Positions 8,628 to 17,636 of a stretch of DNA of 64,000 nt are shown one piece after another. The stretch lies in contig CAVPTA010000006.1 in NCBI GenBank assembly GCA_963708645.1, forward strand, positions 248,001 through 312,000. Direction: 5' to 3'. Under the pieces are notes generated by a model. It did no database searches. It had not been told where the DNA came from and was given only the letters and a program-made list of their open reading frames with translations. This DNA is from RYN-133 sp963708645 (GTDB lineage Bacteria; Actinomycetota; Actinomycetes; Mycobacteriales; Jatrophihabitantaceae). The number at the start of each line of letters is the position of its first letter. The first letter of the stretch is position 1. The translations under genes and the position numbers were made by a program.

Positions 8628-9653
8628 ATGATCGCCGACCCGCGGTTCGCGCCGAAGCGGTCGGACCTGCCGTGGTTGCGCCGGCGTCGGGCACCGCGCG
8701 CCGCGCCACCGGATGGCACTACGGTCGCGCGCCCGTCAGCACCGGCGGGCACCGCACCGGCTCCCGCGCTGGGAGAGTTCATCTCCGGACACGCCACGCA
8801 CCACCAGCACGACGCGTCACCGGCACAGGCACCGTCACCGGCACAGGCACCGCCACACAGCACCGGCACCGGCACCGACGCGGCCTGCCGCGCCCGCGCC
8901 GGTCTCGTCCTCGCTCGATCTGGACGAACCGGCCCCGGCACGCGCTGCGCCGCCGTCCACACCGGCAGCCACACCGGCAGCCACACCGGCAGCCACACGG
9001 TCCACGTCCCTCGATCTGGACGAGCCGGCACCAACCCGGCGCGCCGCACCGAAACCCGAGCCCGAGCCACGTCGCCGTCGCGTGGACGCCCGCATCAAGC
9101 CTGGCGAGCGTTTCCTGATGAGCCCGACCGACCCGACCGTCACGCTGACCCGGCTGCAGAGCGGTATCGGCACGCTCACGCTCGAAGCGGCGGCATCGGA
9201 CGAGGTCGGCGACCTGCGGCTCGGCTGCGCCTACGAGCTGGCCTCCGATCTCGAACTGACGATGCAGATGACGCAGGGCAACCGATTCGCGCCGCCGCAC
9301 TCGAAGCGTCCTGTGCTCGTCGGCGGGCATGACCGCTTCGAGCGGGTGCAGGTCGACCTGCGGCAGTGCCGCGGTCTGCGGCGCATGATCGTCTACGCGT
9401 TCTCCGAGCAGCGGCAGCCGCTCCACTGGGGCGGCACGCTCGTCATCACGACCTTCGGCGGCGCACGCATCGAGATCTCGCTCGACGCGCTGCAGGGCGG
9501 CACGATCGCCGTGCTCGCCTCGATCTATCAGGTGCGCGGCGAGCTGGTGATGCGGGCCGAGATGGAGACGCTGTTCGGCGACGTGCGCGAGGCTGCCGCG
9601 CGTACGGGTTCGACCGCATCACCTGGCTCGACGACCGCACGCCGGTGGAGTGA
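8628..9653 (+). CDS. TerA-like protein with long low-complexity linker, frameshifted
   Basis: From ATG 8628 the protein reads MIADPRFAPKRSDLPWLRRR, then a Pro/Ala/Thr-rich linker containing two SLDLDEPAP segments and a three-fold PAAT repeat (8968-9000). After this comes a TerA-like domain with LRLGCAYELASDLELTM, VLVGGHDRFERV, LHWGGTLVITTFG and a predicted end FDRITWLDDRTPVE. The frame changes once in the linker (about 8830-8890) and once near 9600, so the CDS is given as one span. GTG 8604 and ATG 8559 are in the same frame upstream, but a TAG at 8583 separates the latter. The architecture, a disordered N-terminal half and a TerA domain, differs from the first TerA-like protein. Confidence 0.75.
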
Positions 9654-9674
9654 TCTCGGCTCGTAGGCTCGGTG

Positions 9675-10205
9675 CATGACCTCGACCTGAACCGGACCCG
9701 ATCGACGCCGTCCTGCGCAGCGATCACGCAGCGATCACGCGCGATCTGGCGCGCGCTGCGCATCGACCCGTCCGGCGCCGGTGAACGGTTCACGCAGCTG
9801 AGCGCCGACATCGTGCGCCATTTCGTCGCCGAGGAGCAGTACCTGCTGCCGGCCGTGCGCGAGCATCTCGACGGCGGCGAACGGATCTCCGACGAGGAGT
9901 TCGCCGAGCACGAGCAGATCGAAAAGATCCTGCGGCGCCTCGATGACGACGATGCCCAGCCCGTCGACGCGACGATCGCCGAGCTCGAGCGCGCGCTCGA
10001 CGAGCACATCAACCGCCAGGAGTCGACCCTGATCCCGCACCTTGTGGCCGCCGTCGACGCAACCACCCTGGCCGAACTCGGTGAGGGCGCGCTCGGTGCC
10101 GAGCAACTCGCTCCGACCCACCCGCGCGCGTTCGTCCCGAAGTCGGCCGCGTTGAGCAAGCTCGTCAGCTGGGTCGAGGGCCTCGTCGACAAGTCCCTCG
10201 GCTGA
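9675..10205 (+). CDS. Hemerythrin HHE-domain protein, frameshifted N-terminus
   Basis: Most of the protein is in one frame: HFVAEEQYLLPAVREHLDG, EHEQIEKILRRLDD and HINRQESTLIPHL supply the His/Glu ligands of a di-iron four-helix hemerythrin fold. The N-terminal helix, which should hold the first DHxxI ligand, appears as DAVLRSDHAAITRDL in another frame at about 9695-9745. ATG 9675 therefore starts a gene with two frame changes before about 9770. The product is about 176 residues and cytoplasmic. Such proteins bind oxygen, nitric oxide or iron, which suits a stress island. It closes the first co-directional ter run and converges on a TerD-TerD gene with a 12-bp gap. Confidence 0.8.
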   Translation, partial: HDLDLNRTRSTPSCAAITQRSRAIWRALRIDPSGAGERFTQLSADIVRHFVAEEQYLLPAVREHLDGGERISDEEFAEHEQIEKILRRLDDDDAQPVDATIAELERALDEHINRQESTLIPHLVAAVDATTLAELGEGALGAEQLAPTHPRAFVPKSAALSKLVSWVEGLVDKSLG

Positions 10206-10217
10206 CTCGCGGACGGG

Positions 10218-11561
10218 CTAGGGGGCGACCGCCCAACGCGCGGCCGGGTCGACGAGCTTCTTCACCGTTCGGGCGTCGTGGAACTCGCCGATCGCCCGCA
10301 TCTCCCAGGGCCCGGACGGGGTGCGGCGCAACATCGCCATGACCACCGCCGAGTGCGGCTCGGCGTTGGACAGGTCGTAGCGGACCAGCTCCTGTCCCGT
10401 CGACCCATCGACAAGTCGGCAGAACGCGCGCGCCACCTCGGTGAACTTCTGCCCGCCGAACGATGTGATCGTGAAGACGAGCGAGGCCACTTGCGCCGGC
10501 ATGCGCTGCAGGTCGACGTGGATCTGCTCGTCGTCGCCCTCGCCCGCGCCGGTGAGGTTGTCACCGGCGTGACGCAACGCGCCGTCGAAGTCGCTCAGGT
10601 GTGTGAACCAGACGATCGCCAGCTTGCGGCCGGACGCGTCGAAGCCGATGGCGGACGCGTCGAGGTCGATGTTGCGCCGTCCGGGCGCGGGATCCCAGCC
10701 GAGACCCATCGTCACCATGCCCAACGCCGGCGCGCCGGACTTCACCAGGCTGACCCGAGCACCCTTGACGAGGCTGACCCGGCCGGCGTCGAGATTCGGC
10801 GGAGGTGGCGGGGTCGGCGTGGGCCCGGTCGCGAACCCCGCGTTCGGCGGCGGCGGTGGGGGTGGCGGGGTCGGGCCGGTCGCGAACCCCGCGTTCGGCG
10901 GCTGCGGCGGGGGTGCTGACATCGGTGGCGACATCGGTGGCGGTGGTGGCGCCAGCGGCGGGGCGGGCGGCGGTGGCGGCGGCGGCGGCGTCAGCGTCGG
11001 TGGTGCCGGTGGCGGTGCCGGCGGCGGTGAGGCGGCCGGTGCTGCTTGGTCGGCGACCGAGATGCCGAAGTCGGTGGCCAGGCCTGCAAGCCCGCTGGTC
11101 CAGCCCTGCCCGACCGCGCGGAATTTCCACGCACCCCCGCGCCGGTAGAGCTCGCCGCAATGGAAGGCGGTCTCATCGGTGGCGGTCATCGGGAAGCTCG
11201 CCAGTTCGGCTCCGGTTCCGGCATCGGCGATGACGAGACGGAAGTCGCGGACCTGACCGAACGTCCCGCCGTCGGCCGACGCCGCGATGACCACCCGGTC
11301 GACGGCGGGCGGCAGCGCCGACAGCCGCACCTCGACCGCGTCGCTGCTGCCGTTCTTGCCGAGGTGCCGCACCGCACCGCTGTCGTGCTGCGGCTGGTTG
11401 TAGAAGACGAAGTCGTCGTCGGAGCCGACCCGTCCGCTCTCGCCGACCAGCAGTGCGGACGCATCGACGTCGGGAACGCCCGGACCGCCCGTCCAACTCA
11501 GTGTCGCGCGGATGGCAGCCGACTCGAGTGCGACGTTCGCGCCCTTGGCGAGTTCGGTCAT
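10218..11561 (-). CDS. Double TerD-domain protein with proline-rich linker
   Basis: This intact 447-residue protein has two TerD domains. The N-terminal one (1-175) has VPDVDASALLVG but a changed second loop (RHLGKNGSSDAVEV), and ends WKFRAVGQGWTSGLAGLA. The linker (about 176-270) is made of PPPPAPP runs and two copies of PPNAGFATGPTP. The C-terminal domain (272-447) has both calcium elements, IDLDASAIGFD and HAGDNLTGAGEGDDE, and ends in a conserved tail with FHDARTVKKLVDPAARW. It is followed on the same strand by a paralogue upstream (11575-13268), 13 bp away. The linker suggests a scaffold that brings two TerD modules together. Confidence 0.93.
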   Translation of the reverse strand: MTELAKGANVALESAAIRATLSWTGGPGVPDVDASALLVGESGRVGSDDDFVFYNQPQHDSGAVRHLGKNGSSDAVEVRLSALPPAVDRVVIAASADGGTFGQVRDFRLVIADAGTGAELASFPMTATDETAFHCGELYRRGGAWKFRAVGQGWTSGLAGLATDFGISVADQAAPAASPPPAPPPAPPTLTPPPPPPPPAPPLAPPPPPMSPPMSAPPPQPPNAGFATGPTPPPPPPPPNAGFATGPTPTPPPPPNLDAGRVSLVKGARVSLVKSGAPALGMVTMGLGWDPAPGRRNIDLDASAIGFDASGRKLAIVWFTHLSDFDGALRHAGDNLTGAGEGDDEQIHVDLQRMPAQVASLVFTITSFGGQKFTEVARAFCRLVDGSTGQELVRYDLSNAEPHSAVVMAMLRRTPSGPWEMRAIGEFHDARTVKKLVDPAARWAVAP

Positions 11562-11574
11562 GACTGGGCGGCGC

Positions 11575-13268
11575 TCATCGCATTCCGACCTGCCGTGCGG
11601 CCGGATCGACGAGCTTTTTCACGGTGCGGCAGTCGTGGTACTCGCCGATCGCGCGCATCTGCCACACGTCACCCTGCTCGCGCCGCACGATCGCCATGAG
11701 CACGGCTGTGCTCGGCTGCGTGTCGGTGAGGTCGTAGATGACGATCTGGCGTCCGGTGTCGTCGGTGAGGGTGGCCGAGGCGCGGCTCAGATCGGTGAAC
11801 GTGTGGCCGTGGAAGGAGTTGATCGTGAACACGAGCGAGTCGACTTCGCCCGGCATGCGCCCGAGGTCGATGAGGATGCGCTCGCTCGCCCCCTGGGTGC
11901 CCTCGCCACGAGCGTCGCCGGTGTGCTGCAGCGCGCCGGTGAAATCGTTCTGGTGCTGGTACCAGACGATCGCCAGCTTCTTGGCTGCCGAGTCGAACGC
12001 GATCACCGAGGCGTCGAGGTCGACGCTGAGCCGACCGGGAGCGGGCTCCCAGGCCAGGTCGAGCATGATGCGCCGCAGCGGACCGGCCGGCCCGGCGAGG
12101 GTGATCGCGTTCGTTGCGCTTGAGCAGCACCGGACCGGCGCTCGGGACCGATGCGAGGTCCAGTGGCGCCGCGCCCGGCGCTGGTTGTAGGGGCGCCGCC
12201 TGTTGCGGCACTGGTTGCTGCGGCACGGCCGGCCGATTGCTGCGGCACGGCCGGTTGCTGCGGCATCGGCGGCATGCCTTGCGGTGCGGGCGGGACCGGC
12301 GGCGCCGGCGCGCCCCACTGGGCTCCCGGCGGAGGTGGCGGCGGTGTGACCGGCGGCTGGTCCCAGGACGGCGGGGGAGCGCTCCACTGCTCGGCGCTGG
12401 GCGGCGCAGCGGGTTCGGTCGCCAGCGCCGGTGCGGCGGCCGGTTCCGGTGGCGCCGCCGCCAGATCGAGCGGGTCGGCAGCGGGCTCGGCCGTCGGTGG
12501 CGTTGCGAAGGCCGGTTCCGCGGTCGGCGGCGCCGCGGCGGCGGGTGGCTCGAGATCGAGGGACGTGTCCGCGACCGGGACCGGCGCCGGGACTGGTGCG
12601 GGGTCAGGCATCGCGGCAGGCATCGGGGCAGGTGCCGGTGCGGCCGCGGCCGGACCGCTGAACGACGGCGGCGGCAACGCCGGCCCGCTGCCGCGGCCTC
12701 AGGCTCGCGGTTGAGCTTCAGGCTCGGACTCGAGGTCTGCGCCACCGCCGACGTCGATCCCGAAGTCGGCGGCGAGCCCCGCCAGTCCGCTCGTCCAGCC
12801 CTGGCCCACGGCGCGGAACTTCCAGCCGCCGTCGCGGCGGTACAGCTCGCCGGTGACGAACGCGGTCTCGTCCGAGGCGGTCATCGCGAATTGGGCGATG
12901 TCGCCGCCGGCGCTCAGGTCGGAGATGACCAGCCGCAGCCCGGGCACCTGCCCGAACGCGCCGCCGTCGGTCGATGCGGCCGAGTGCGATCCGCTCGACG
13001 GTGGCGGGCAGCCCGGTCGAGGTCGATGTCGATGACGTCGTAGCTGCGTCGGCCCGGTTTGCTTGCCGGCATGCTTCACGCGTCCGGACGCGTGCTCGGG
13101 CTGGTTGTAGAACACGAAGTCGGCGTCGGAGCCGACCTTCCCGCTCGCCTGCAGCAGCAGCGCCGAGGCATCGACGTCCGGCACCCCGTCGCCGCCGGAC
13201 CAGAACAACGTCGCCCGTACCAGCCCTGCGGTTACCGGCAGGTTTCCGCCCTTTGACATCGAAGTCAT
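11575..13268 (-). CDS. Second double TerD-domain protein, several frameshifts
   Basis: ATG 13268 starts MTSMSKGGNLPVTAGLVRAT. A first TerD domain with VPDVDASALLLQ follows and ends WKFRAVGQGWTSGLAGLAAD, interrupted between about 13060 and 12970 by a stretch in the wrong frame. A Pro/Ala-rich linker (12690-12150) with TSLDLEPPA and GMPPMPQQ comes next in another frame. The final TerD domain, SVDLDASVIAFD to YHDCRTVKKLVDPAARQVGMR, is in a third frame and ends at 11575. The total is about 560 residues. The C-terminal second loop is altered (HTGDARGEGTQGASE). It has the same architecture as the downstream gene, so the pair arose by duplication. At least four frame changes make the exact linker uncertain. 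Confidence 0.8.
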
Positions 13269-13321
13269 TCCTGGATCGTGCCAGAGACGAGACCGCGACT
13301 GGGCATGCAAACATGGGCCGG

Positions 13322-14479
13322 ATGCGGCACTTCGACTTCCTCGACGACGACGACCGTGGGCGGTTGTTCCTTATTGCCCCGGAGTCGTTCGACTCGCGCT
13401 CCGAGCGCGAGTTCCTGGCGGTCGCGCTCGGAGCCACGCTGTACAGCCCGGCCACCCGGCCCAAGCTCTCCGACGACATCGCCCGCCGTGCTCGCCAAGG
13501 AGTGACGAGCACGGTCGTCTGCCTCGAGGACTCGATCCCCGATCACGCCCTTCTCGAGGGCGAACGCAACGCGATCAACCAGCTGCGCCACTACGCCGGC
13601 ACCGACCCCGACGGACCGCTCGTATTCGTCCGGGTGCGCTATCCGGAGCAGATCCCGATGATCATCTCGGGCCTCGGCACCGACTGCGGGGTAGTCACCG
13701 GGTTCGTGTTGCCGAAGTTCGATCCGGGCAACGCCCGTCCGTATTTGAACGCGGTCGTCGATGCCGGGCAGCAGGCCGGACGACGCATCTACGCGATGCC
13801 GGTGCTCGAGGCTCCGGAGATCGGACGAGCCGAGACCCGCTTCGACACGCTCACCGCGCTGCGGCGGGTGCTCGGCGACTATCGCGAATCCGTGCTCGCC
13901 GTGCGACTGGGCGCTACCGATCTGTCCGGCCAGTACGGCCTGCGGCGTTTGCGCGAGCACACCGTCTACGACGTCGCGGTGCTGGCGGCTGTCATCGGCG
14001 ACGTCGTGAACATGCTCGGCCGCGCCGAGTGCGGTTACGTGATCACCGGTCCGGTCTGGGAGTACTTTTCGGGCAGCGAGCGCATCTTCAAACCGTTGCT
14101 GCGCGAGTCGCCGTTCGCCCGCGGGGACGAGCGAACGCTGCGTGCCGAACTGATCGCCAAAGATCTCGACGGGCTGATCCGCGAGGTGACTCTTGACCGC
14201 GCGAACGGTCTCACGGGCAAGACCGTCATCCATCCCAGCCACGTTGCCGCGGTCAACGCGTTGTCGGTCGTGTCGCACGAGGAATTCCTCGACGCCACCG
14301 ACATCCTGGACACCTCGCAGGCGGGCGGCGTGTCGTCGTCCGCGTATCGGAACAAGATGAACGAGAGCAAGCCGCACACCGCCTGGGCCCGCCGCACGCT
14401 GCTGCGCGCCCGCGTGTTCGGGGTGGCGCAGCCGAAGGTGTCATTCGTCGACCTGCTCGCCGCGAGCCTGCATCAGTGA
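13322..14479 (+). CDS. HpcH/HpaI (CitE-like) lyase of the Ter biosynthetic module
   Basis: The 385-residue protein is a TIM-barrel lyase of the HpcH/HpaI-CitE superfamily: TSTVVCLEDSIPDH (63-76) with the catalytic Glu/Asp, VRVRYPEQI with the substrate Arg, VLPKFDP, and MPVLEAPEIGR with the metal Glu. It is longer than bacterial CitE (about 290), as the Ter-linked members are. ATG 13322 is chosen over 13313 because MRHFDFLDDDD begins the conserved part. Its stop overlaps the next start (GTGA). In Ter-associated operons this lyase is predicted to act with a phosphoribosyltransferase and a phosphatase in making a nucleoside-like compound; the reaction here is not known. Confidence 0.85.
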   Translation: MRHFDFLDDDDRGRLFLIAPESFDSRSEREFLAVALGATLYSPATRPKLSDDIARRARQGVTSTVVCLEDSIPDHALLEGERNAINQLRHYAGTDPDGPLVFVRVRYPEQIPMIISGLGTDCGVVTGFVLPKFDPGNARPYLNAVVDAGQQAGRRIYAMPVLEAPEIGRAETRFDTLTALRRVLGDYRESVLAVRLGATDLSGQYGLRRLREHTVYDVAVLAAVIGDVVNMLGRAECGYVITGPVWEYFSGSERIFKPLLRESPFARGDERTLRAELIAKDLDGLIREVTLDRANGLTGKTVIHPSHVAAVNALSVVSHEEFLDATDILDTSQAGGVSSSAYRNKMNESKPHTAWARRTLLRARVFGVAQPKVSFVDLLAASLHQ

Positions 14480-16725
14480 GCTGGGTCGAGGACAGGTTCG
14501 GCGTCGACGTGCGCGGTGCCGACGGGCTGGTCGAGCTCGCCCTGCGCCGCAACCCGCGCCGCGCGCATCTGCTGGTGTCGACGGTGCTGGGCAAACACAT
14601 CCCGACCGACCCGCGAATCGTGCACGACACCGGTCTGCGCTTGGGACGTGCGGTGGCCGCGGTGGTCGACCCGGCGCTCGTGATCGGTTACGCCGAAACT
14701 GCGACCGGTCTGGGCCACTGCGTCGCCGAGGCACTCGGTGTGCAATATCTGCATTCGACGCGCCGGGTCGTCCCTTCGGTTGGCACGAGCGGTGCGTTCG
14801 AGGAGCAGCACAGCCACGCGACAGGACATCTGCTCTCGCCCGAGGATCCCGCTGTGCTCGCGCGTCCCGGGCCGATCGTGCTCGTCGATGACGAGCTCTC
14901 GACCGGTGCGACAGCGCTCAACACGATCGCCGAGCTGCAGCGGTTGTGTGCGCGCCGCCGGTACGTGATCGCCGCGCTGGTCGACCTGCGCTCGGCTGCC
15001 GATCGCGCCGCGATGGACCGGCGCGCCGGCGAGCTCGCGACGACGATTGACGTGGTTGCGCTTGCGCACGGCAGCGCGAGCTGGCCGCCGGAGTTTCCGA
15101 GCCGCGCAGCGGACTTCGTCGCCGGCCACGTGCCGCCGCGCCATCGCAATCGTCCCCCGGCAGAGGTCGTCGCCGTGCCAGTCGGCTGGCCGAGCGGCGT
15201 GCGTGACGGTGGCCGGCACGGCTTCTCGCCCGCTGATCAGCGCGCAGGCGCCGAGGCCGCCGGCGCGCAAGCGGCGTTGATCGAGCCTCGTGGAGATCGT
15301 GTGCTCGTGCTCGGCACCGAGGAGCTGATGTACGCGCCGATGCTGATCGCGGTCGAACTCGCCGAGCGCGTCGCCGGCGAGGTGCTGTTCTCGTCGACGA
15401 CGCGATCACCGGTCCTGGCCGTCGACGAACCGGGCTACCCGATCCGCACTGCACTGCGCTTCGACAGCCCCGAGGGCGAGCGCTACGCGTACAACGTCGC
15501 ATCCGGATTCGATGACATCGTCGTCGTCACCGACACCGAGTCGTCCGAGCTGATCGAGGCGCTGCGCACGGTCACTGATCGCGTGCACGTCGTGCGGCTG
15601 CCGAGTTATCGGCCGGCTCTGCCGAGCCCGCTGCGAGGTCCCGCATTCGGCAGCTACGCGCCGGACGAGGTGAGCTGGCTGCTCACGGACCTGTCGGACG
15701 TCGAGCTCGAGGCGCCGATCGAGGAACGCGAGGAGGCGGTGCAGTCGGGCGGTGCGCACTACGCCGAGTCGCTGCCTATCGAGTACCAGCCGACCGCGGA
15801 GTATCAACAGCTCTTTGCAACGGCACTGCGCGAGTCGGGCCCGCGGCTGGCGCACGCCGTCGGCGTCGTCACCGAATTGGTGCTCGACCGCCGCGGGCCC
15901 GACGTCGTGCTCGCCTCACTGGCGCGCGCCGGCACGCCGGTCGGGGTCCTCATGCGCCGCTGGGCCCGATTCGCGCACGGGCTGGACCTGCCGCACTACG
16001 CCGTCTCGATCGTGCGCGGCCGGGGCATCGACCAGGTTGCGCTGCGCTACCTCGCCGCCGAGCACGACCCGTCCCGTGTGATGTTCGTGGATGGCTGGAC
16101 CGGCAAGGGCGCGATCGCGCGCGAACTCGCCGCCGCATTGGCCGGCAGTCCGTTCGCCGCCGACCTTGCGGTGCTCGCCGACACCGGCTCGTGCGTCGAC
16201 CTGTACGGCACGCGCGCCGATTACCTGATCGCGTCCGCGTGCCTGAACTCGACCGTCTCAGGGTTGGTGTCACGCACCGTTCTGAACGACCGAATCCTCG
16301 CGCCGGGCCAGTTCCACGGCGCGAAGTTCTACAAAGACCTTGCGCCTGCCGACGTGTCGGGCGAATTCCTCGATGCGGTGACGGCGTGCTTCGCCGATGT
16401 CGCGAGCGATGTCGCGTGCGACTGGCCGGTGCTGCGCGACAGCGACCGAACGCCGACCTGGACGGGCTGGGCCGAGGTCGAGCGGATCGCCTCCACGTAC
16501 GACATCGGCAGCGTCAATCTCGTCAAGCCCGGCGTGGGCGAGACCACCCGCGTGCTGCTGCGGCGGGTGCCGTGGCGGGTGCTCGTGCGCCCGGACGCCC
16601 GCGCCGAACTGCGGCATGTGCTGCTGCTCGCCGAACAGCGTGGCGTGCCTGTCGACGAGGTGCCCGATCTCGCGTACAGCTGTGTCGGTCTGATTCACCC
16701 GCTGCATCGGCTCACCGACCGATGA
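14476..16725 (+). CDS. Fused PRTase-TRSP / StiP-PELOTA protein
   Basis: A single 749-residue chain joins modules that are often separate genes. Residues 1 to about 200 are a phosphoribosyltransferase domain with the PRPP loop VLVDDELSTGATALNTI (about 135-151). Residues 215-400 are the associated TRSP-type domain. Residues 430-650 resemble the StiP/PRTase_3 domain, with a second PRPP-like loop MFVDGWTGKGAI (535-546). The last 70 residues (NLVKPGVGETTRVLLRRVPW to SCVGLIHPL) look like a PELOTA-type RNA-binding domain. GTG 14476 overlaps the upstream stop and its own stop overlaps the HAD start (ATGA). Likely a cytoplasmic enzyme that transfers ribosyl-phosphate; the domain borders are estimates by eye. 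Confidence 0.85.
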   Translation: MSWVEDRFGVDVRGADGLVELALRRNPRRAHLLVSTVLGKHIPTDPRIVHDTGLRLGRAVAAVVDPALVIGYAETATGLGHCVAEALGVQYLHSTRRVVPSVGTSGAFEEQHSHATGHLLSPEDPAVLARPGPIVLVDDELSTGATALNTIAELQRLCARRRYVIAALVDLRSAADRAAMDRRAGELATTIDVVALAHGSASWPPEFPSRAADFVAGHVPPRHRNRPPAEVVAVPVGWPSGVRDGGRHGFSPADQRAGAEAAGAQAALIEPRGDRVLVLGTEELMYAPMLIAVELAERVAGEVLFSSTTRSPVLAVDEPGYPIRTALRFDSPEGERYAYNVASGFDDIVVVTDTESSELIEALRTVTDRVHVVRLPSYRPALPSPLRGPAFGSYAPDEVSWLLTDLSDVELEAPIEEREEAVQSGGAHYAESLPIEYQPTAEYQQLFATALRESGPRLAHAVGVVTELVLDRRGPDVVLASLARAGTPVGVLMRRWARFAHGLDLPHYAVSIVRGRGIDQVALRYLAAEHDPSRVMFVDGWTGKGAIARELAAALAGSPFAADLAVLADTGSCVDLYGTRADYLIASACLNSTVSGLVSRTVLNDRILAPGQFHGAKFYKDLAPADVSGEFLDAVTACFADVASDVACDWPVLRDSDRTPTWTGWAEVERIASTYDIGSVNLVKPGVGETTRVLLRRVPWRVLVRPDARAELRHVLLLAEQRGVPVDEVPDLAYSCVGLIHPLHRLTDR

Positions 16726-17636
16726 CCGACACCCCACGAAACTGCTCCGCTGAAAAGCACTCCGCACTTTCGCCGGGACCTCGGAAGCGCGTCGTTGTTG
16801 CGTCAGACCTCGATCGCACGTTGATCTATTCGCGCAAGGCACGCGAACTCGGTGCCGACGACGAGCCGGCGCGCTGCGTCGAGGTGCACGACGGCAAGCA
16901 GGCCTCGTTCATGACCGCCGCGGCCGCCGACGAGTTGAGCGCGCTCGCCGAGCGCATCGCGGTCGTGCCCGTCACGACGCGCGTACTCGACCAGTACCGC
17001 CGCGTGCAGTTGCCCGGACCGCAGCCGAGGTTCGCCGTGATCGCGAACGGGGGAGTGCTGCTCGTCGACGGCGTCGTCGATCGTGACTGGTCGCGCCGCG
17101 TGGCACGTGACCTCGCGGCGTCTGTGCCGCTCGACGAGGTGTGGACGCACGTCGCGCAGGTGTGCCACCCGGAGTTCACCGTCAAGCTGCGCAACGCGTC
17201 CGACCTGTTCTGCTACGCGGTCGTGCACCCGTCCCGTGTGCCTGAAGGTTTCGTCGACGACCTCACATCATGGGCCGCCGAGCGCGGGTGGCGTACGTCC
17301 ATGCAGGGCCGCAAGCTCTACTGGGTGCCGGACGGGCTGCGCAAGAGCACGGCCGTGGGCGAGGTGGCCGGGCGTCTCGATGCCGACTGCGTGCTGGCCG
17401 CCGGCGACTCGTTGCTCGACGTCGATCTGTTGCTTGCCGCCGACCTCGGCATCCACCCTCGGCATGGCGAGCTCTACGAGCAGGGTTGGACGGCGCCGAC
17501 CGTGACGACCACGGCCGCGAGCGGAATCGCCGCGGGCGCCGAGATTGTGCGCTGGTTCAGCGGCCCGTGCAGCATCGGCTGTGCAGGTCTGAGAATCGGG
17601 AGTCACGCCCTCTCAGCATTCGTTCAACGTGCATGA
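16722..17636 (+). CDS. HAD-superfamily phosphatase of the Ter module
   Basis: ATG 16722 overlaps the preceding TGA (ATGA). The 304-residue protein has HAD motif I SDLDRTLIYSRK (about residues 29-40), the later Lys in the LRKSTAVGEV region, and motif IV AAGDSLLDVDLL. The cap is the Cof-like type. It probably removes a phosphate from a product of the lyase/PRTase pathway. The first 20 codons after the start are formed by the same 51-bp element seen at 8564-8612, so residues 3-20 are encoded by a repeat and may be a recent extension. The stop overlaps the TerC start (ATGA). Confidence 0.88.
   Translation: MTDTPRNCSAEKHSALSPGPRKRVVVASDLDRTLIYSRKARELGADDEPARCVEVHDGKQASFMTAAAADELSALAERIAVVPVTTRVLDQYRRVQLPGPQPRFAVIANGGVLLVDGVVDRDWSRRVARDLAASVPLDEVWTHVAQVCHPEFTVKLRNASDLFCYAVVHPSRVPEGFVDDLTSWAAERGWRTSMQGRKLYWVPDGLRKSTAVGEVAGRLDADCVLAAGDSLLDVDLLLAADLGIHPRHGELYEQGWTAPTVTTTAASGIAAGAEIVRWFSGPCSIGCAGLRIGSHALSAFVQRA
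16730..16780 (+). repeat. 51-bp repeat element, copy B, inside the HAD start
   Basis: This copy shares with copy A (8564-8612) the opening CACCCCACG, an internal GCTCCG, the 19-base identical core (16754-16772) and a GGGACC end. It lies just after the ATGA junction of the PRTase and HAD genes and is read in frame as part of the HAD N-terminus. ACGAAA near its start can pair with TTTCG near its end, so it can form a hairpin like copy A. No clear flanking direct repeat is seen. Confidence 0.65.

Noticed and set aside
10790..11040. Repeated units that might be a CRISPR or tandem array
   Set aside because: These code for the proline-rich linker of the double TerD protein; spacing is irregular and the repeats are coding.
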